The position numbers and the translations under genes were made by a program. The notes under the pieces are model-generated. The model was not told where the DNA came from. It worked only from the letters and a program-made list of their open reading frames with translations, and ran no database searches. Source: Ruminococcus sp. (GTDB taxonomy: Bacteria > Bacillota > Clostridia > Oscillospirales > Ruminococcaceae). Taken from it: a DNA stretch of 46,712 bases. The stretch spans positions 1 to 46,712 of the forward strand of contig JAGAJO010000004.1 of the NCBI GenBank assembly GCA_017626015.1, given 5' to 3'. The first letter of the stretch is position 1; the number at the start of each line of letters is the position of its first letter. Shown piece after piece: positions 16,827 through 24,058 of this stretch.

Positions 16827-17074
16827 ATAAATTCTCCTGTTCCAAGCCTTTTCAGGCATTTTTTTATTAGACCTGTTCGATAACCTCCGAAGCACCGTTT
16901 CACTTGTCCTTTTGACGTCAGGCTTTGTGGACCTCCCTTGCAATACATCAAGTATTACTGCGGTCGGTCCGCTTTGCCTGCCGCCAAAAAACCTGCGTGA
17001 TCCGGCACCTCTCCGGTTATCGAACAGGTCTATTTTACCACGAACACGGTAAGCACCGTTTCTGTTAATATATA
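16827..17074 (-). promoter_or_regulatory. Structured leader (5' UTR) of ilvB
   Basis: About 200 nt from the predicted start near 17068 to the ilvB start. A perfect 16-nt inverted repeat (GACCTGTTCGATAACC and its complement; window 16870-16885 and 17014-17029) would close a stem around roughly 130 nt. Inside, GGACC and GGTCC pair around a GTAATACTTGATGTATTGC hairpin, flanked by AGGC and GCCT. A 12-nt direct repeat (plus strand AAGCACCGTTTC) occurs at 16890-16901 and 17051-17062. I see no run of branched-chain codons and no T-box GGUGGNACCGCG signature. It accounts for most of the 304-base gap. Confidence 0.65.
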
Positions 17075-17103
17075 ATTATACTATATTAATCGGAAATTGT
17101 CAA
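17075..17103 (-). promoter_or_regulatory. Sigma-A-type promoter of ilvB
   Basis: On the reverse strand TTGACA (17103-17098), 17 nt, TATAAT (17080-17075). Both hexamers are perfect. Confidence 0.88.
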
Positions 17104-17130
17104 TATCCCGGCTTGTACGTCACACGGAGA

Positions 17131-17667
17131 TCAATTCCAGCGATCAAGAACAACGCCCTTTCCGGGGGAAGAAATATTTACGATCATGATCGGCGTACCT
17201 TCCTGTATCCTGTCATAATCCTCCCTGCTGACGGAGATCCCTGAATAGATGGCTTTTTCCGGCTGGTCAACCGCTACCGCAACATAATACAAATATGTAC
17301 TCCTTTTGTCATGCCTGCGCTTTTTCATCTTGATGACCGCCCTGCCGGTAACGACCTGAAGCTTCCTGCGAACAACACGCACGGTCCCCATCACAAAAAG
17401 AGCTGTCATCAGACCCATAAGGAGGATCACGATAAATTTATTTCCGGTCACTGCAATGCCAATGAAAATCAGCATAAAAAGGACATCGACTATGGCAAAA
17501 AACGAAACGGTCTCGCTTTTCATTTTTGCAACGATCGCCGCTTGTTCATCGTTTTCCGGATCATGAAACACAAGCTCTCCCGGCTGTACACGTATATATT
17601 CCGCATACTCGGCAGGGATCTCAAGCATCATGTTGTCTGCGTATACGGAACCAACAAAGTCCTTCAT
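17131..17667 (-). CDS. Hypothetical two-segment membrane protein
   Basis: Unrecognised 178-residue protein. A soluble N-terminal part of about 55 residues is followed by two adjacent membrane segments (about residues 55-72 and 78-93: FFAIVDVLFMLIFIGIAV, then FIVILLMGLMTALFVMGTV). A basic stretch MKKRRHDKR and a C-terminal domain of about 65 residues ending in GKGVVLDRWN come next. This layout resembles small cell-envelope proteins with a cytoplasmic domain, but I know no specific family. The AAAGGAGAG ribosome site and a near-perfect promoter at 17699-17727 indicate a real, separately transcribed gene. Confidence 0.75.
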   Translation of the reverse strand: MKDFVGSVYADNMMLEIPAEYAEYIRVQPGELVFHDPENDEQAAIVAKMKSETVSFFAIVDVLFMLIFIGIAVTGNKFIVILLMGLMTALFVMGTVRVVRRKLQVVTGRAVIKMKKRRHDKRSTYLYYVAVAVDQPEKAIYSGISVSREDYDRIQEGTPIMIVNISSPGKGVVLDRWN

Positions 17668-17698
17668 TATTTATCTCTCCTTTAAGTTTATTCATTTA

Positions 17699-17727
17699 AT
17701 TATACACTGAAACAAAATAAATGTCAA
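17699..17727 (-). promoter_or_regulatory. Sigma-A-type promoter of the 17131-17667 gene
   Basis: On the reverse strand TTGACA (17727-17722), 17 nt, TATAAT (17704-17699). Confidence 0.85.
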
Positions 17728-17822
17728 TGTTTTTATCCGACCAGACGTGGAAATCAATTTTAAAGATCAAATATTTTTATTATTGCAAAGCATCATAACT
17801 TGCCCGGAGTACAGAAGCCTGA

Positions 17823-17860
17823 GTTGTCTTTTCCCCGCTGTACGTCAGGGAAAAGACAAC
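17823..17860. repeat. Pyrimidine-type intergenic hairpin (copy 3)
   Basis: A perfect 13-bp stem, GTTGTCTTTTCCC (17823-17835) with GGGAAAAGACAAC (17848-17860), loop CGCTGTACGTCA. Flanks also match the copy at 36207: CGGAG-TACA before it and TATACA-AATTTTT after it. It lies in the 309-base gap 17668-17976, which otherwise holds the promoter above and the terminator at 17929-17965. Confidence 0.65.
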
Positions 17861-17928
17861 AAATATATACAAAATTTTTGTCAGACATTTTAATATTGTT
17901 TTTCGTGCCGACCCGAAAAGCACATATA

Positions 17929-17965
17929 AAAACGGAGCCTTTCACGCTCCTGCGGAAAAAGCTCC
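17929..17965 (-). terminator. Terminator of the SmEx-family gene
   Basis: GGAGC-TTTT with AAAG-GCTCC (one wobble) on the reverse strand, followed by GTTTTTAT, starting 12 nt after the stop at 17977. The segment CCTGCGGAAAAAGCTCCT recurs at 19535-19552. Confidence 0.6.
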
Positions 17966-17976
17966 TGTAATTTGCC

Positions 17977-18480
17977 TTAAATAAGACTTATCAGCCACGG
18001 GATAAAGTAGGAGATCGTACACATGATAGTCATTGCAAGCAGAAGTCCCAGAAAGATCGCCGGGACAGCCTTTTTCATCTTGATCTCCAGAAGGCAGGCG
18101 AGCAAAGCTCCCGTCCATGCTCCGGTACCGGGCAGCGGAATGCCTACGAAAAGCAGAAGCCCCCAGAACTCGTATTTCTGTATCTTATCCGACTTGGCAA
18201 GAGACTTGCTCTCGATCTTTTCCACCATAGGCTTGAAAAGCTTCGTACCCTTCATCCAGCGGAAAACAGGCTTTATAAAAAGCAATATAAACGGGATAGG
18301 CACGATATTTCCCACAAGGCATATGGGAATAGCCTGCGCTATGGGGATCTTAAGTACAGCGGCGGCGAGTATTCCTCCCCTCAGTTCAAGTATAGGTACC
18401 ATGGAAATAATAAAAACGATAAGCTCCTTCGGCAGCCCGTCCAGAGCTACCGTAAACCAATTTACCAGTGAATCTACCAT
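17977..18480 (-). CDS. Small multidrug export family protein (COG2426)
   Basis: A 167-residue membrane protein of the putative small multidrug export family (PF06695). Family-typical stretches are VPILELRGGILAAAVLKI near residue 27, GNIVPIPFILLFIKPVF near 57 and the GIPLPGTGAWTGALLACLL block near 115. There are about four membrane segments. The family name is historical; transport activity and substrate are unproven. It follows the 18497-19351 gene by 16 nt, so the two probably share the promoter at 19426-19454, and it ends at the terminator just downstream. Confidence 0.88.
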   Translation of the reverse strand: MVDSLVNWFTVALDGLPKELIVFIISMVPILELRGGILAAAVLKIPIAQAIPICLVGNIVPIPFILLFIKPVFRWMKGTKLFKPMVEKIESKSLAKSDKIQKYEFWGLLLFVGIPLPGTGAWTGALLACLLEIKMKKAVPAIFLGLLLAMTIMCTISYFIPWLISLI

Positions 18481-18496
18481 TTGTCAGTTCCTTTCA

Positions 18497-19351
18497 TTAG
18501 GTCGTACCGCTTTGTCCGTATGCTTTTTCCACATCCAGCATAAGCTCCCTGAGCCTTTTAGCCTGCGACAGACCGCAAGCCTTATCAGCGGCTGAATAAC
18601 ACATACTTTTTGCTCCGGCACGGTCTCCGCTCATCAGCATACAGCGCCCCAGCCCTATATCGCACTCAAAGCGCAGAGACGTACTCTTATGCTTTCCTGC
18701 GGCTGTGAACAGTCTGCCGGCGTTTTCAATGTCGCCGTCTGCAAGGCGAAGGACAGCCAGAGTATGAAGAACGCTTCCGCTTCTGCGGCGCATGGTCGCC
18801 CTGTCGAAATAGTGTCTTGACCGTGCGTAGATCTCATTTGCAAGAGTCAGATCACCCTCCAGCAGTGCGGAATAAAGCATGATGTTGAAATACTCCTCCT
18901 GCCCACGAGGGGACAGCGCTGTAAAATCCGCCTGTCTCAGAACACTGCGGCATTCCTTGTATCTTCCGCCCTCTGCACAGCAGGAGGCATACAGCAGGAT
19001 ATTTTTTTCGTTACCGAGTCCGCCTATATACCTCTTGAGCCGCCGGAAATATTCGTCGCTGAAGCCCTGAGAATACACCGTATCGGTCAGCTTCTCAAGC
19101 TCTCTTTCCCGGCTGACGAACATAACGGCGCTAACAGCCAGAAAAGCCGTAAATATGACTATGTAAGCCCAGGCATACGCTTTACAACACACTACGGCGT
19201 TGTATTTCATACCGGTAACGATCCAGAAAACGCACATTGCCGCATATGCCCCTACAACTGCGGAGGCAAAGCTCAGCAGAATATTTTTCAAAGGGCTGTT
19301 GTATCTTGAAATTATTCTTATACGCATATACGCAAATCTTCCGCCTCTCAC
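18497..19351 (-). CDS. Membrane protein with tetratricopeptide-like C-terminal domain
   Basis: Unassigned 284-residue protein. Two membrane segments lie near residues 22-45 and 53-72 (LLSFASAVVGAYAAMCVFWIV and AYIVIFTAFLAVSAVMFV). An all-helical C-terminal region of about 200 residues has repeated helix-pair patterns like tetratricopeptide repeats, for example ILLYASCCAEGGRYKECRSVL, YSALLEGDLTLANEIYARS and LAVLRLADGDIENAGRLF. I chose a GTG start at 19351 because GGAGGAG lies nine bases ahead; the ATG at 19396 has no ribosome site. An inverted repeat in its leader could cover this ribosome site. A role as a protein-interaction scaffold is inference. Confidence 0.75.
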   Translation of the reverse strand: MRGGRFAYMRIRIISRYNSPLKNILLSFASAVVGAYAAMCVFWIVTGMKYNAVVCCKAYAWAYIVIFTAFLAVSAVMFVSRERELEKLTDTVYSQGFSDEYFRRLKRYIGGLGNEKNILLYASCCAEGGRYKECRSVLRQADFTALSPRGQEEYFNIMLYSALLEGDLTLANEIYARSRHYFDRATMRRRSGSVLHTLAVLRLADGDIENAGRLFTAAGKHKSTSLRFECDIGLGRCMLMSGDRAGAKSMCYSAADKACGLSQAKRLRELMLDVEKAYGQSGTT

Positions 19352-19355
19352 GTCA

Positions 19356-19423
19356 TATTGCTCCTCCGGATCTGCTGTACCGTGCTGAAAATACACTTGA
19401 CCGGTTTACGGAGAGGAGCAATA
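19356..19423 (-). promoter_or_regulatory. Inverted repeat that could mask the ribosome site
   Basis: TATTGCTCCTC and its perfect 11-nt complement GAGGAGCAATA lie at window 19413-19423 and 19356-19366. On the transcript the first arm is at the very 5' end, and the second arm contains the GGAGGAG ribosome site of the 19351 gene. Confidence 0.5.
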
Positions 19424-19425
19424 AC

Positions 19426-19454
19426 ATTATATCATAACGGCAAGGAAATGTAAA
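19426..19454 (-). promoter_or_regulatory. Promoter of the 18497-19351 gene and SmEx-family gene
   Basis: On the reverse strand TTTACA (19454-19449), 17 nt, TATAAT (19431-19426). Confidence 0.75.
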
Positions 19455-20090
19455 GTAAAAATTTGCATACAATTTAACGGATGTTTTTAAGGATCCGGCA
19501 CGAATATTGATAAATTTCCCTAAAAAAGCAAACAGCCTGCGGAAAAAGCTCCTCAGACTGTGAAACGCCCGTATAAAGCGTTTGAAGACTGCCGTCCAAA
19601 ACGCTTTTTTACATATTGTGATCCACTTGTTTGCTCCCCGCCATGGCGGACAATGCGTCAGGGCGGGAAATATCGTCCCTACAATTCTCTATCTACCCCA
19701 TAGTAAACCGGATATTATCCGAAAACCTTACTTAGGATATCTTGATTATAACATTTAATTAAATGTCTGTCAACAAAAAAAGTAAATAAGTAAAAAAAAT
19801 TGTCACAATTAATAGTAAAACAAAGAAAAACACAGCATTTTTAACAATGCATTTACGAAAATGTTTTCGGAGGGTATTTATTGCTCCCACCAATTATGGA
19901 AATGCTGATTAACTTCGGCGGGGAGAGATACACACAGACTGCTTCACACAGACCCGTCAGGCCGGCATAAAGCTCCGAGAATTAGTCGGGTAAGCAATAC
20001 AAATCAATTATAAGGCAGCAGGCTTGGTCTGTTTGTGCATAATGCCGAAAGATAAGCACACTTTTTGTACAAAAAAGTCCGCCGATCTCC
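19455..20090. other. Gene-free repeat-bearing region
   Basis: Gene-free region between divergent units. It holds an 18-nt repeat (CCTGCGGAAAAAGCTCCT at 19535-19552, also at 17948-17965), and a GTTTGCTCCCCGCC...GGGCGGGAAAT segment near 19632-19672. A further degenerate hairpin-like stretch lies at about 19875-19930 (TATTGCTCCCACC...GGCGGGGAGAGATAC). I see no ORF with a ribosome site and no tRNA-like fold. Confidence 0.5.
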
Positions 20091-20119
20091 TTTACTTTTT
20101 TTTAAAATTATGATAAAAT
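20091..20119 (+). promoter_or_regulatory. Promoter of the adenylate-forming enzyme gene
   Basis: TTTACT (20091-20096), 17 nt, TAAAAT (20114-20119). Weaker than other promoters in this window but well placed about 80 nt upstream of the start. Confidence 0.5.
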
Positions 20120-20197
20120 AATAGTAATTACTTTTGGGATTTTAAGCTTTTACGTTTTCAAGCTTTTACACTTTTACTTGCGAAAGGATATTTTAAA

Positions 20198-21832
20198 ATG
20201 CCTATTACAGAATTTCTCGAAAAAAACGCCGAGCTTTACGGCGACAAGGTCAGCCTTGTGGAGCTTAACCCTGAGATCAGGGAAAAACGCCGGGTAACAT
20301 GGAAGGAATACGAGCTTATCGAGGCGAACCCCGACTGTCCATACCGCCGTGAGATAACGTGGCACGTTTTCAACGAAAAGGCTAACCGCTTTGCAAATCT
20401 TCTGCTTTCCAGAGGGGTGAAAAAGGGAGACAAAGTAGGTATCCTGCTTATGAACTGCCTCGAATGGCTGCCTATCTACTTCGGCGCTCTTAAGATCGGC
20501 GCACTTGCGGTGCCGCTGAATTTCCGCTACACTGCGGAGGAAATAAAATACTGCGTGGACCTCGCCGAGGTCGATATCCTTGTTTTCGGGCAGGAATTTA
20601 TAGGACGTGTAGAGGAGATCGCTGAGGAAATAAGCCGCAGCAGACTGCTTTTCTATGTGGGCGAGGGCTGTCCGACATTCGCAGAGCATTACGACAGGCT
20701 TGCTGCAAACTGCTCCAGCAAAAATCCCGGTATAATTCTTACGGACAAGGACGACGCCGCTATTTATTTCTCCTCCGGCACTACCGGATTCCCGAAGGCT
20801 ATCTTACATAACCATGAGAGCCTTGTACACTCATGTCTTGTTGAACAAAATCACCACGGGCAGACGGAAAACGACGTTTTTCTCTGTATACCTCCACTTT
20901 ACCATACAGGTGCGAAAATGCACTGGTTCGGAAGCCTTATTTCCGGAGGAAAGGCGGTAATTCTCAAGGGGGTAAAGCCCAAGACCATTATCGAAGCGGT
21001 ATCTCAGGAAAAATGCACCATTGTATGGCTGCTTGTTCCGTGGGCGCAGGATATACTTGACGCAATAGACAGAGGAGAGATCGATCTTTCTCAGTATCAG
21101 CTCGATCAGTGGCGGCTTATGCATATCGGAGCGCAGCCTGTTCCGCCCTCCCTTATCGCCCGCTGGAAAAAGGTATTCCCTCATCATCAGTACGATACGA
21201 ACTACGGACTGAGCGAATCTATCGGTCCCGGCTGCGTACATCTGGGAGTTGAAAATATCGACAAGGTAGGCGCTATAGGCAAGCCGGGCTTCGGCTGGGA
21301 GGCAAAGATATGCACAGACAGCGGCGAGACCGTCAGACGTGGAGAGGTCGGCGAGCTGTGCGTAAAGGGTCCTGGAGTAATGACCTGTTACTACAGAGAC
21401 GAAAAGGCTACGGCTGAGACGCTGAAGGACGGCTGGCTCTTTACCGGAGACATGGCGCAGGAGGACGAGGACGGATTTATTTATCTTGTAGACCGTAAAA
21501 AGGACGTTATCATCAGCGGCGGAGAAAATCTTTATCCTGTACAGATAGAGGACTTCCTCAGAGGACACCCTGCGATAAAGGACGTTGCGGTAATAGGTCT
21601 GCCGGATAAGCGTCTGGGTGAGATCGCAGCGGCGATAATCTCTATAAAGGAGGGCGTTGAATGCACCGAGGAGGACATCAATTCCTTCTGTCAGAAGCTT
21701 CCGAGGTACAAGAGACCGCACCGCATAATTTTTGCGGAGGTCCCAAGAAACCCCACGGGAAAAATAGAAAAGCCGCTGCTCAGACAGATATACTGCGGAG
21801 AGAGCGTTGTGGCTAAGCAGACCAAGGGTTGA
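20198..21832 (+). CDS. AMP-dependent acyl-CoA synthetase-like enzyme
   Basis: Adenylate-forming enzyme that would activate a carboxylic acid with ATP and transfer it to CoA. The 544-residue protein has the P-loop-like motif YFSSGTTGFPKAILHNH near residue 190, and YGLSESIG near residue 340. TGDMAQEDEDGFIYLVDRKKDVIISGGENLYP lies near 430 (A8 hinge and core motif, of which this is only the outline). NPTGKIEKPLLRQIY at the end carries the conserved lysine. An N-terminal stretch of about 25 residues (RVTWKEYELIEANPDCPYRR) before the usual domain is slightly unusual. GAAAGGA lies about eight bases before the ATG. It stands alone between its promoter and a terminator. Fatty, aromatic or other acids cannot be distinguished. 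Confidence 0.88.
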   Translation: MPITEFLEKNAELYGDKVSLVELNPEIREKRRVTWKEYELIEANPDCPYRREITWHVFNEKANRFANLLLSRGVKKGDKVGILLMNCLEWLPIYFGALKIGALAVPLNFRYTAEEIKYCVDLAEVDILVFGQEFIGRVEEIAEEISRSRLLFYVGEGCPTFAEHYDRLAANCSSKNPGIILTDKDDAAIYFSSGTTGFPKAILHNHESLVHSCLVEQNHHGQTENDVFLCIPPLYHTGAKMHWFGSLISGGKAVILKGVKPKTIIEAVSQEKCTIVWLLVPWAQDILDAIDRGEIDLSQYQLDQWRLMHIGAQPVPPSLIARWKKVFPHHQYDTNYGLSESIGPGCVHLGVENIDKVGAIGKPGFGWEAKICTDSGETVRRGEVGELCVKGPGVMTCYYRDEKATAETLKDGWLFTGDMAQEDEDGFIYLVDRKKDVIISGGENLYPVQIEDFLRGHPAIKDVAVIGLPDKRLGEIAAAIISIKEGVECTEEDINSFCQKLPRYKRPHRIIFAEVPRNPTGKIEKPLLRQIYCGESVVAKQTKG

Positions 21833-21848
21833 TATCATTATAGATGCA

Positions 21849-21883
21849 AACGGGCGAACGCTGTGTTCGCCCGTTGTTTTATT
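21849..21883 (+). terminator. Terminator between convergent genes
   Basis: A perfect 11-bp stem AACGGGCGAAC (21849-21859) with GTTCGCCCGTT (21865-21875), then GTTTTATT. It serves the upstream + gene, and the T-run overlaps the stop codon of the convergent gene at 21879. Confidence 0.85.
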
Positions 21884-22205
21884 GCTCCTCTATCCAGTCG
21901 ATGTTTATTTGAAAATACGAGGTATCCAGACCGTCCTCTGCGATCTGCTCTGTAAAACGCTCACTGTGTTCATCGCTTTTTGCCCAGATCTCAATAACGT
22001 CCTTATCCTCGTCAAGAAAATACAGCACATATCTGTACTTTCTTGAGGATCTGATATAATCGAACACTTCGGTCAAATCATATTTTCTGCTTTCGGACTG
22101 TCCGCCGTACCGTTCTTTCTGAATGTTCAGCAGAGTGAAATTCAAAAAGATCACATTTGCCGCTATAAGGAGAGCTATGATAATATTTAACGCTGCATGC
22201 TTCAT
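21879..22205 (-). CDS. Hypothetical small membrane-anchored protein
   Basis: Unrecognised 108-residue protein. One N-terminal membrane segment (residues about 5-25, AALNIIIALLIAANVIFLNF) is followed by an acidic soluble domain with KYDLTEVFDYIRSSRKYRYVLYF. It overlaps the upstream exported-protein gene by four bases (ATGA), so the two are translationally coupled and probably act together outside the membrane. No family assignment is possible from sequence alone. Confidence 0.7.
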   Translation of the reverse strand: MKHAALNIIIALLIAANVIFLNFTLLNIQKERYGGQSESRKYDLTEVFDYIRSSRKYRYVLYFLDEDKDVIEIWAKSDEHSERFTEQIAEDGLDTSYFQINIDWIEEQ

Positions 22206-22897
22206 GATATTTCCTCCCCTCCGCAGGACAGGCTTTCGGCGATAATAAGATCAAGTCCTGGATAGGCTTCTGCAAATTCGTCGGACATACTTACTGATAC
22301 CACGCCTGTCAAGCCGTTATCGGCGTCAGACTTTTCAACTATGTAGCCGTTGCCGCCCTCGGATATGAAATTCCCGTTTTTTATGGGCATGAGGGAGCTT
22401 GTATAGTTTCGGTACAACCGTGAGGGAACAAGCGGCAGTATCTCGGTGTTATCCAGATCAAAGCCGTTTTCGGTGAGTATATCCTTATCAAAATTTCCCT
22501 GAAGATCGCAGCTGCCGTCAAACACTGCGAAATTGATGTAAAGCTCGTCACGCTTAATGATACAGATATTTTCTCCGTTTTGGGAATATATGATCCTGCC
22601 GTCATATTCATAGGAGGACGCCGTGCTGTTTTCAATGTAATGATCCTTTATTTCGCCGACAAGCTCCGACTCATCTATCCAGCTTTCCTTCCATTCCTTG
22701 GGTACACAAACTGTAAAGGACTGTATGCTTATTTTTTCAAGCTCCATATTACGGACATCGGTAAACCGGTCGAAGTTCGTTTTGGGCACGGCTTTTTCCT
22801 TCTGTTTCCCCTTAAGGACCAGACCTGCCTGTAACAAAAGCGGCAGGGTAAGGACAGCTATAAGCAAAGCCTTGAATTTTATACTTTTTATATTCAT
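22202..22897 (-). CDS. Hypothetical exported protein
   Basis: Unrecognised 231-residue protein. An N-terminal hydrophobic segment (residues about 9-27, FKALLIAVLTLPLLLQAGLVL) acts as signal or anchor, without a lipobox cysteine. The remaining extracytoplasmic part includes SFTVCVPKEWKESW and a C-terminal SLSCGGEE, giving a possible cysteine pair. VPKEW after a signal is reminiscent of small exported proteins that bind surfaces, but no family is claimed. It heads a two-gene unit with the 21879-22205 gene (4-nt overlap). Confidence 0.7.
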   Translation of the reverse strand: MNIKSIKFKALLIAVLTLPLLLQAGLVLKGKQKEKAVPKTNFDRFTDVRNMELEKISIQSFTVCVPKEWKESWIDESELVGEIKDHYIENSTASSYEYDGRIIYSQNGENICIIKRDELYINFAVFDGSCDLQGNFDKDILTENGFDLDNTEILPLVPSRLYRNYTSSLMPIKNGNFISEGGNGYIVEKSDADNGLTGVVSVSMSDEFAEAYPGLDLIIAESLSCGGEEIS

Positions 22898-23042
22898 ATA
22901 ACGTCACCTATGAAAGTTATATCATATTTTTGCTGAAACGTCAACCATATATTAGGAATAAAGTGAATGCATAACTAAATTTTGTATATTTCAGTTAAAA
23001 AGGCAGCGGCTGTTTGTTGAATTTGTAAAGACAGGTTCTGAT

Positions 23043-23082
23043 AATAAAAACGCAGGGAACGCTATCCAAAACGTTTCCTGCG
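23043..23082 (-). terminator. Terminator of the 23113-23928 gene
   Basis: Stem GCAGGGAACG / CGTTTCCTGC (one wobble) around a 10-nt loop, followed on the reverse strand by GTTTTTATT. It lies 31 nt past the stop. The rest of the gap 22898-23112 shows nothing else I can support. Confidence 0.75.
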
Positions 23083-23112
23083 CTTTAATTTTCAATAGGA
23101 TTTTTTTAAATA

Positions 23113-23928
23113 TCAGTCTTCCGAGGGGAGTTCGCCTGAGAGCTGACCGCCGCAGTTTGCGCAGAAGCGTTCGCCCTCCTCGTACCCTGCTCCGCAGCGT
23201 GGGCATACAAGAGCCTTATCGGTATCTTCACCCGAGATATCCTCTGCTTTATCCTCTTCCTCGGGAGCTGAGCTTAAAGGTCTTGAATACTCTGCGCTTT
23301 CCTCCTCGGTAAGGGGCGCTGATGCGGGCTGCGCCTTGACCTGAACGGCAACGCCGTCCTTGACGGCGTTGATATCGTTTGAATAAACAGGTATCTGAGG
23401 AGCAAAGGTTTCGTCGGATATCCTGCCGAGGACGGCAAGACCGGATATCAGCAGCAGAAATCCCGAAAGCACAGGCAGACCGTCCACGAGAAGGCGGACA
23501 GCCATTCTCAGCTTATCTCCGTCGCTGCCGTCCGCAAAGGCTTTTCCTGCCGAGCCGTCCGAGATGCGCCTTATTATATTCATTACCGGAACTATGCTGA
23601 GGATAACAGGCAGGAACACTGCAAAGGCTGCGTATTCTCTGCCGAGCTTTTTCTTTTTACACGCTCCCGCTGCCCAGAAAAACATAATAAGGGACAGCAC
23701 TGTCATAATGACAGCCTTTTCGTAAAGTCCTGCAAATTCCTCCGTATTTGTTGCGAAAAACCGTGTGACACGTCTTTCGTAAAAATTATTGTAAACAAGC
23801 GTCGCAATTATCTCCGTGCAGGAGCAGGCGGCGGACAGCAGCGCAGCGAAAAACGTTAATACACACACTCCCGCTCCGCTGTTGGTCAGTTTTTTTCTGT
23901 ACGTCTTTTCCGTTGACAAATTTGACAT
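23113..23928 (-). CDS. Membrane protein with C-terminal zinc ribbon
   Basis: Unassigned 271-residue protein with about four membrane segments: near residues 18-45, 68-88 (VIMTVLSLIMFFWAAGA), 100-118 and 160-185. An acidic linker follows, then a C-terminal zinc ribbon with CPRCGAGYEEGERFCANCGGQL, two CxxC pairs in a zinc-ribbon-2-like arrangement. The start at 23928 is preferred over 23946 because AAGGGA lies about eight bases ahead. It has its own promoter (24023-24051) with hairpin M5 in the leader, and a terminator. It parallels the smaller zinc-ribbon membrane protein at 6104-6508. Function unknown. Confidence 0.8.
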   Translation of the reverse strand: MSNLSTEKTYRKKLTNSGAGVCVLTFFAALLSAACSCTEIIATLVYNNFYERRVTRFFATNTEEFAGLYEKAVIMTVLSLIMFFWAAGACKKKKLGREYAAFAVFLPVILSIVPVMNIIRRISDGSAGKAFADGSDGDKLRMAVRLLVDGLPVLSGFLLLISGLAVLGRISDETFAPQIPVYSNDINAVKDGVAVQVKAQPASAPLTEEESAEYSRPLSSAPEEEDKAEDISGEDTDKALVCPRCGAGYEEGERFCANCGGQLSGELPSED

Positions 23929-23954
23929 TTTTATCGTCCCTTCCATTGCTGTTC

Positions 23955-24000
23955 TTTAAAGCAATACCGCACACAATAGCTGTGATGTATTGCCTTTGAA
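23955..24000. repeat. 5' hairpin element M5
   Basis: TTTAAAGCAATACCGCACACAATAG at the left and TGATGTATTGCCTTTGAA at the right form the inverted ends. It lies 27 nt upstream of the start at 23928, within the leader transcribed from the promoter at 24023-24051. Confidence 0.65.
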
Positions 24001-24022
24001 CCTGTTATACGGCTCTTTATAA

Positions 24023-24051
24023 ATAATAATCCTTTTTTTTAATTATGTCAA
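24023..24051 (-). promoter_or_regulatory. Promoter of the 23113-23928 gene
   Basis: On the reverse strand TTGACA (24051-24046), 17 nt, TATTAT (24028-24023). Confidence 0.75.
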
Positions 24052-24058
24052 CGCTGAT

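Noticed and set aside
16736-16951. Short reverse-strand ORF in the ilvB leader
   Set aside because: It continues into ilvB in another frame, lacks a good ribosome site and shows no branched-chain codon run, so it is not a clear leader peptide.
16870-17029. T-box or standard riboswitch for ilvB
   Set aside because: The T-box core GGUGGNACCGCG and specifier-like features are not visible, and I recognise no other riboswitch signature. Left as an unassigned leader.
20831-21838. 335-codon ORF on the reverse strand
   Set aside because: It is the antisense shadow of the acyl-CoA-synthetase-like gene and has no family features.
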